A DNA stretch of 64,000 nucleotides, from positions 8,561,990 to 8,625,989 of the forward strand of contig JAKCOZ010000011.1 of assembly GCA_022605955.1 (NCBI GenBank), read 5' to 3'. Positions within the stretch are counted from its first letter, which is position 1. Every line of letters begins with the position of its first letter. Both the position numbers and the translations under genes were made by a program. Under the pieces are notes generated by a model, which was not told where the DNA came from, searched no databases, and saw only the letters and a list, made by a program, of their open reading frames with translations. Source of the DNA: Rallus limicola. Taxonomy: Eukaryota; Chordata; Aves; Gruiformes; Rallidae. Below are positions 60,629 to 64,000 of the stretch, in pieces.

Positions 60629-61994
60629 ATCATGCCAAAGACAAGTGAGGTTATTCCTTGGTTTCCCTGCTGCATCCCAAAGCTTATAACAAATTCATAC
60701 AGAAAGTCTGACCCCAGACTTTTCTGACTAACTTTTCTACTTCTTTCGGCTTGCTCCTTCTTCTGAAAAGGATGAAACGGAACAGACTGAAATCTTTGCT
60801 TTCACCTGCCTAAAAAGTACCAAAACAAAAAGCAAAATGCAATCATTCTTTCCAAGCACCTAAAGACAAGTGGTCATTCAAGGTCTCGCTTTGAGTTTAC
60901 CTATCTTCCTGACCCACTCTCCTCCTAAGAAATACTCCAAAAAGCAATCAGTCTGCTGCACAGAGACCCCTACGCGTACTAAAATAACTGCATTGGAGAA
61001 ACAGCTCTCAACTTCTTCATTTCAAATTCCTCCCCCCCCACCCGCACTTTCATATGAGGTGCCGCATATGGTGAAAACTAATTCAGTTTAGAACCAGAAA
61101 AAACCTGGGGTTAAGTACTTCCCCAGCTGGAATACAAAAACTGCATCCACACGTGATTGTCAAGACAGACTGGGTTACAGTCAACATGCAGAAATACTTT
61201 TCATACCCTTTTGAATAAATCAGACTTAAAAGGCCTTTTAAGGGGAACAGCTGAGCTAGGAATATCCAGAAATGGGTAAGACAGACAAGTGCACAACTCC
61301 TACGGGCAGCCCACAGCCAGAAGGAGACAAAGCCCATCCTGGAATTCAAGCCCATTTCAGAGAACTTCTCACATGTAACAGAAGCCTTCAGGAGGCAGCC
61401 AGGGTATAACTGGCTTCTCATTTCCAAATTATGTGTTTTTCTTTTGCTACAAGCTGATCACAGCCGCAGCAGAAACACGCACAGGCATAGTCTAACCTAA
61501 CAGTAAGTTTGCAATGATTTGATATTCAGCCTAAGACGATCGTCAGCATTTCACATCGACGGGGACTGGATGATGCTGCAGCTTATCACAAGCCAGATTT
61601 GCTAGACATTCCCCACCACAAAGTGAATTAAACTGTCATTCATCACTGTATGAGATATCCTGGTGTAACTTCTTTATGAGTTAGACAACATTTTTCTGAA
61701 TTAAAAACAAAACACTACGTTGCAAAAGTTCAAGTCTTCATCCCAGTTTCTGTGTATTTCCTTTCCCTTTCCACTTCTCTCAGCTGTTTTCTGCTCAAGT
61801 ATTTTACACCTGACTCAGTGTGGTTAATGTTCTCTGCTCCACTTGCTGGCTCAGTGCTTTCATTTCCTTCCCTTCTTAGCAGATATAAACAGAGGAACCT
61901 GCATATGAGCTTCAGCTGCCCCAGCCAAACTATTAATTGTGATCTCAGCATGGAATTAGATGCTCTCTTGGTCCTTTCCCTAGTCCAATTACAA
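60629..61994. other. Unique sequence, no gene seen
   Basis: About 1.4 kb between two sense CR1 copies. Short poly(C) run (CCCCCCCC) near 61031. The minus frame at 61083-61427 (114 codons) has no recognisable domain. Confidence 0.55.
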
Positions 61995-62943
61995 GATCTA
62001 GGTCCAGATCTTTTTAACATTTTCATAAATGACCAGGACTCAGGACTAGAGTGTGTCTTAAGTAAATTTGCAGATGACACCAAGTTGGGAGGAGATGATG
62101 ACTACATTGGGGGTGGAGAAGCCTCACAGAGAGACATGGACAAATCAGAGAGCTGGGCAGTCACCAACAGCATGAAGTTGAATGAAGGCATGTGCCAGAT
62201 TCTGCACCTGGGAAGGGGCAACCCTGGCTCCACATACAGACTGAGGGATCAGACACTGGAGGCCAGCCATGCTGAGAGGGATTTGGGGGTCTTGGTCAAC
62301 AGCAAGTTTAACATGAGCCAGAGGTGTGCTCAGGCAGCCAGGAAGGCTAACCGCATCCTAGGGTACATCAAGCACGGCATTGCCAACAGTCCAGGGAGGG
62401 GACTGTCATGCTCCACACTGCGCTTGTGCAGCCTTACCTCAAGTCCTGGGTGCAGTTTTGAGCATCACAGTACAAGAGGGACATAAAAATATTGGACAGC
62501 ATCCAGAGGAGGGCAATGAGGATGGGGAAGGGTCTGGAGGGGAAGTCTTATGAGGAGAGGCTGAAGTCCCGTGCTGTGTTCAGCCTGGAGAAGAGGAGGC
62601 TGAGGGGAGACCTAGTCGTGGTCTCTGGCATCCTAATGAAGGGGAGCAAAGGGGCATGTGCCAGACTCATCTCTTTGGTGACCAGTGCCAGAACCCAAGG
62701 GAACAGCATGAAGTTGAGACAGTGGAGGTTTAGGTTGGCTGTTCGGAAGAGGTTCTGTACTAAGAGGGTGGCCAGGCACTGGAACAGGCTCCCCAGGGAA
62801 GCACCAAGCTTGGCTGAGGTCAGGAAGCACCTGGACGATGCGCTCAGTCCCACGCTCTGACTTGGCTGGCCTTGTGTGGAGTCAGGAGTTGGACTCAATG
62901 ATCCTTATGGGTCCCTTCCAGCTCAGGAACTTCTATGATTCTA
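61995..62943 (+). mobile_element. CR1 LINE, best-preserved copy (about 0.95 kb, 5'-truncated)
   Basis: Starts within the ORF2 reverse-transcriptase region and runs to a complete 3' end: AGGAGTTGGACTCAATGATC, CTTATGGGTCCCTTCCAGC, TTCTATGATTCTA. The short 3' UTR begins straight after the ORF2 stop at 62858-62860. Unlike most copies here, all expected blocks from the RT box to the tail are present without large deletions, which suggests a relatively young insertion. CR1 does not make reliable target duplications, so no TSD is expected. Confidence 0.97.
62000..62860 (+). pseudogene. CR1 ORF2 pseudogene (reverse transcriptase C-terminal half)
   Basis: Remnant of the CR1 ORF2 polyprotein (endonuclease plus reverse transcriptase), which in intact elements copies CR1 RNA at the target site. 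Here the endonuclease and N-terminal RT are lost to 5' truncation. Visible in order: LFNIFIND (62010-62033), FADDTKLGG with the catalytic FADD box (62067-62093), DLGVLVNSKFNMSQRC, AARKANRILGYIKHG, then in another phase [26 protein letters not shown] (62579-62614) and RHWNRLPREAPSL. The frame shifts near 62395-62400, and a TGA interrupts at 62459-62461, probably from a TGG Trp codon. Non-functional. Confidence 0.95.
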
Positions 62944-63758
62944 AGTGACCAGGGGCCAAGCCCGCAGGAGCACAGGAGCATGTCTGTCTTCCCCAAGGAC
63001 CATCTGATCAGCATGTCAAGCTAAGGCTGAGACAGGGCTCCTGAGTGTCCATTCCCTGCTATATCTCCCAATCTACGTGCTCTGTTCAAACACAGGGAAA
63101 ACAGATATGCTATCCTTTGCGAGGGCTACTACAACAAATAATTTGGAGAACACTTGATTTAACTACAACTACAGTTACAGTTGTTGGTATCAGCAATTTA
63201 GAACATTACACACACATGCAGGGACAAGCATAAAGAAGGAATATAAAATAAAAGCCTTATTCATAATTCAGACTCAATTCCAGCAGCAGTTTAATATATG
63301 TATTATTATATACAGTATTTATGACTGCATACTAGCAGCACAGAAAAAAGGTTTAAATACACTTTTCCATACACCCTTGTGCACACCCAAGCATACACAT
63401 AATTTCCTATTTTACCATTAACATACTGATGATAGGAATTGAAAAATATTTTTAAGTTAGCAAAGCTACATTGAAAGCTGCAAGCTTGTTTCTCAGGGAA
63501 ATACACCCATTCCTATGGATGAGAGTGAAATGGGCTTTCACTGTTTCCAGGTCTAGTTCAAACTCATTTATGGGAAGAGGCTGGCAGAAATGTTACAATC
63601 AAGACACGTTGGGGATACTGAGGTGTTCAGTAAGGAATCCTGCGAAGGAACAGCAAGCACTGGAAGTTAAGGACTGCACAAGAGTGTGTGAGATTAAAAA
63701 TAGGGGAGGAAAAAAACCCCAACGAATTAAAAATAGTAAAACAAAATGAAAATAGGAC
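62944..63758. other. Unique sequence, no gene seen
   Basis: About 0.8 kb, AT-rich. TATA-rich string near 63294-63316. An A-run/C-run junction lies at 63710-63722. Nothing recognised. Confidence 0.6.
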
Positions 63759-64000
63759 TCTGTGGTCTCAACAGACATCAAGGAGAACTCCAGCCAGCAA
63801 TACACCCTTGCAACAAAGGCTGCTGCATCCATCCTGGACAGTGCTAGTACAAGCACAGCCAGCAGGGTCACAGCAGCAATCCTTCCCTTTCACACAGAAC
63901 TTGTGAGCACTCCAGAACAAGGCGGTTTTCACACACTGGAGCAAGTCCAGTGCAGGATATTCATGGCTGGAACACTGGCTGAGCTTCTACAGACCTCACT
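63759..64000 (+). mobile_element. Degraded CR1 LINE running off the right edge
   Basis: CCAGCCAGCAATACACCCTT, GCAACAAAGGCTGCTGCATC, CATCCTGGACAGTGCTAG, ACAGCCAGCAGGGTCACAGC and CACAGAACTTGTGAGCAC follow the CR1 ORF2 stretch around MSQQCALAAKKA...ILGC...SVASRSRE...LYSALVR. Then TGGAGCAAGTCCAGTGCAGG matches the LERVQRR region. Old and indel-rich. Its 3' end should lie beyond the window. Confidence 0.7.

Noticed and set aside
61730..62083. 117-codon minus-strand frame
   Set aside because: Partly antisense to the CR1 ORF2 remnant and partly unique sequence. A shadow frame.

Overview
This window looks like non-coding nuclear DNA from a bird. The main evidence is about seventeen copies of the CR1 LINE (chicken repeat 1). 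Most keep the avian CR1 3' end (a TTGGACT...GATGATCT-type motif ending in ATTCTATG/ATTCTGTG octamers, or its complement), and several keep decayed ORF2 peptide. Two solo LTRs resemble endogenous-retrovirus LTRs widespread in bird genomes, and a third LTR is likely. This points to a neognath bird, possibly outside the fowl lineage. I cannot name the species or locus from sequence alone.

I found no protein-coding exon, rRNA, tRNA or CRISPR array that I can support. Open frames longer than about 100 codons either are CR1 ORF2 remnants or show no family resemblance, and they often face an equally long frame on the other strand. The best reading is a large intron or an intergenic gene-poor region.

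Layout. At 0-9.2 kb there are a MIR-like SINE, CR1 fragments at 0.8, 3.4 and 5.6 kb, and two head-to-tail minus-strand CR1 copies of different subfamilies (7.4-9.2 kb). At 9.2-15.7 kb is a repeat-free block with enhancer-like patches. CR1 copies follow at 15.7, 20.7, 22.2 and about 22.5 kb, then a purine-rich block near 24 kb and a MIR-like relic at 25.3 kb. A candidate LTR with a strong TATA box abuts a CR1 at 28.3-29.2 kb, and a further MIR relic lies at 31.2 kb. The interval 31.3-41.5 kb holds no repeat I can recognise and contains the longest unexplained open frame (40.0-40.5 kb). From 41.5 to 52.8 kb are two solo LTRs (one carrying an inner LTR piece) and four CR1 fragments, one unusual in lacking its 3' tail. 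The interval 52.8-59.9 kb is again repeat-poor. The end (59.9-64 kb) has a MIR relic, an internally deleted CR1, the best-preserved CR1 copy (about 0.95 kb, with the FADD reverse-transcriptase box) and a CR1 running off the right edge.

No genes work together here. The functional interest lies in the repeat-free intervals and the CpG-retaining, homeodomain-site-rich patches within them, which are candidate conserved non-coding elements. That is inference: I could not run an alignment. Repeat boundaries are estimates, generally good to about 10-20 bases. Resemblance to named repeat families is judged from memory of their consensus features, not from a database search.
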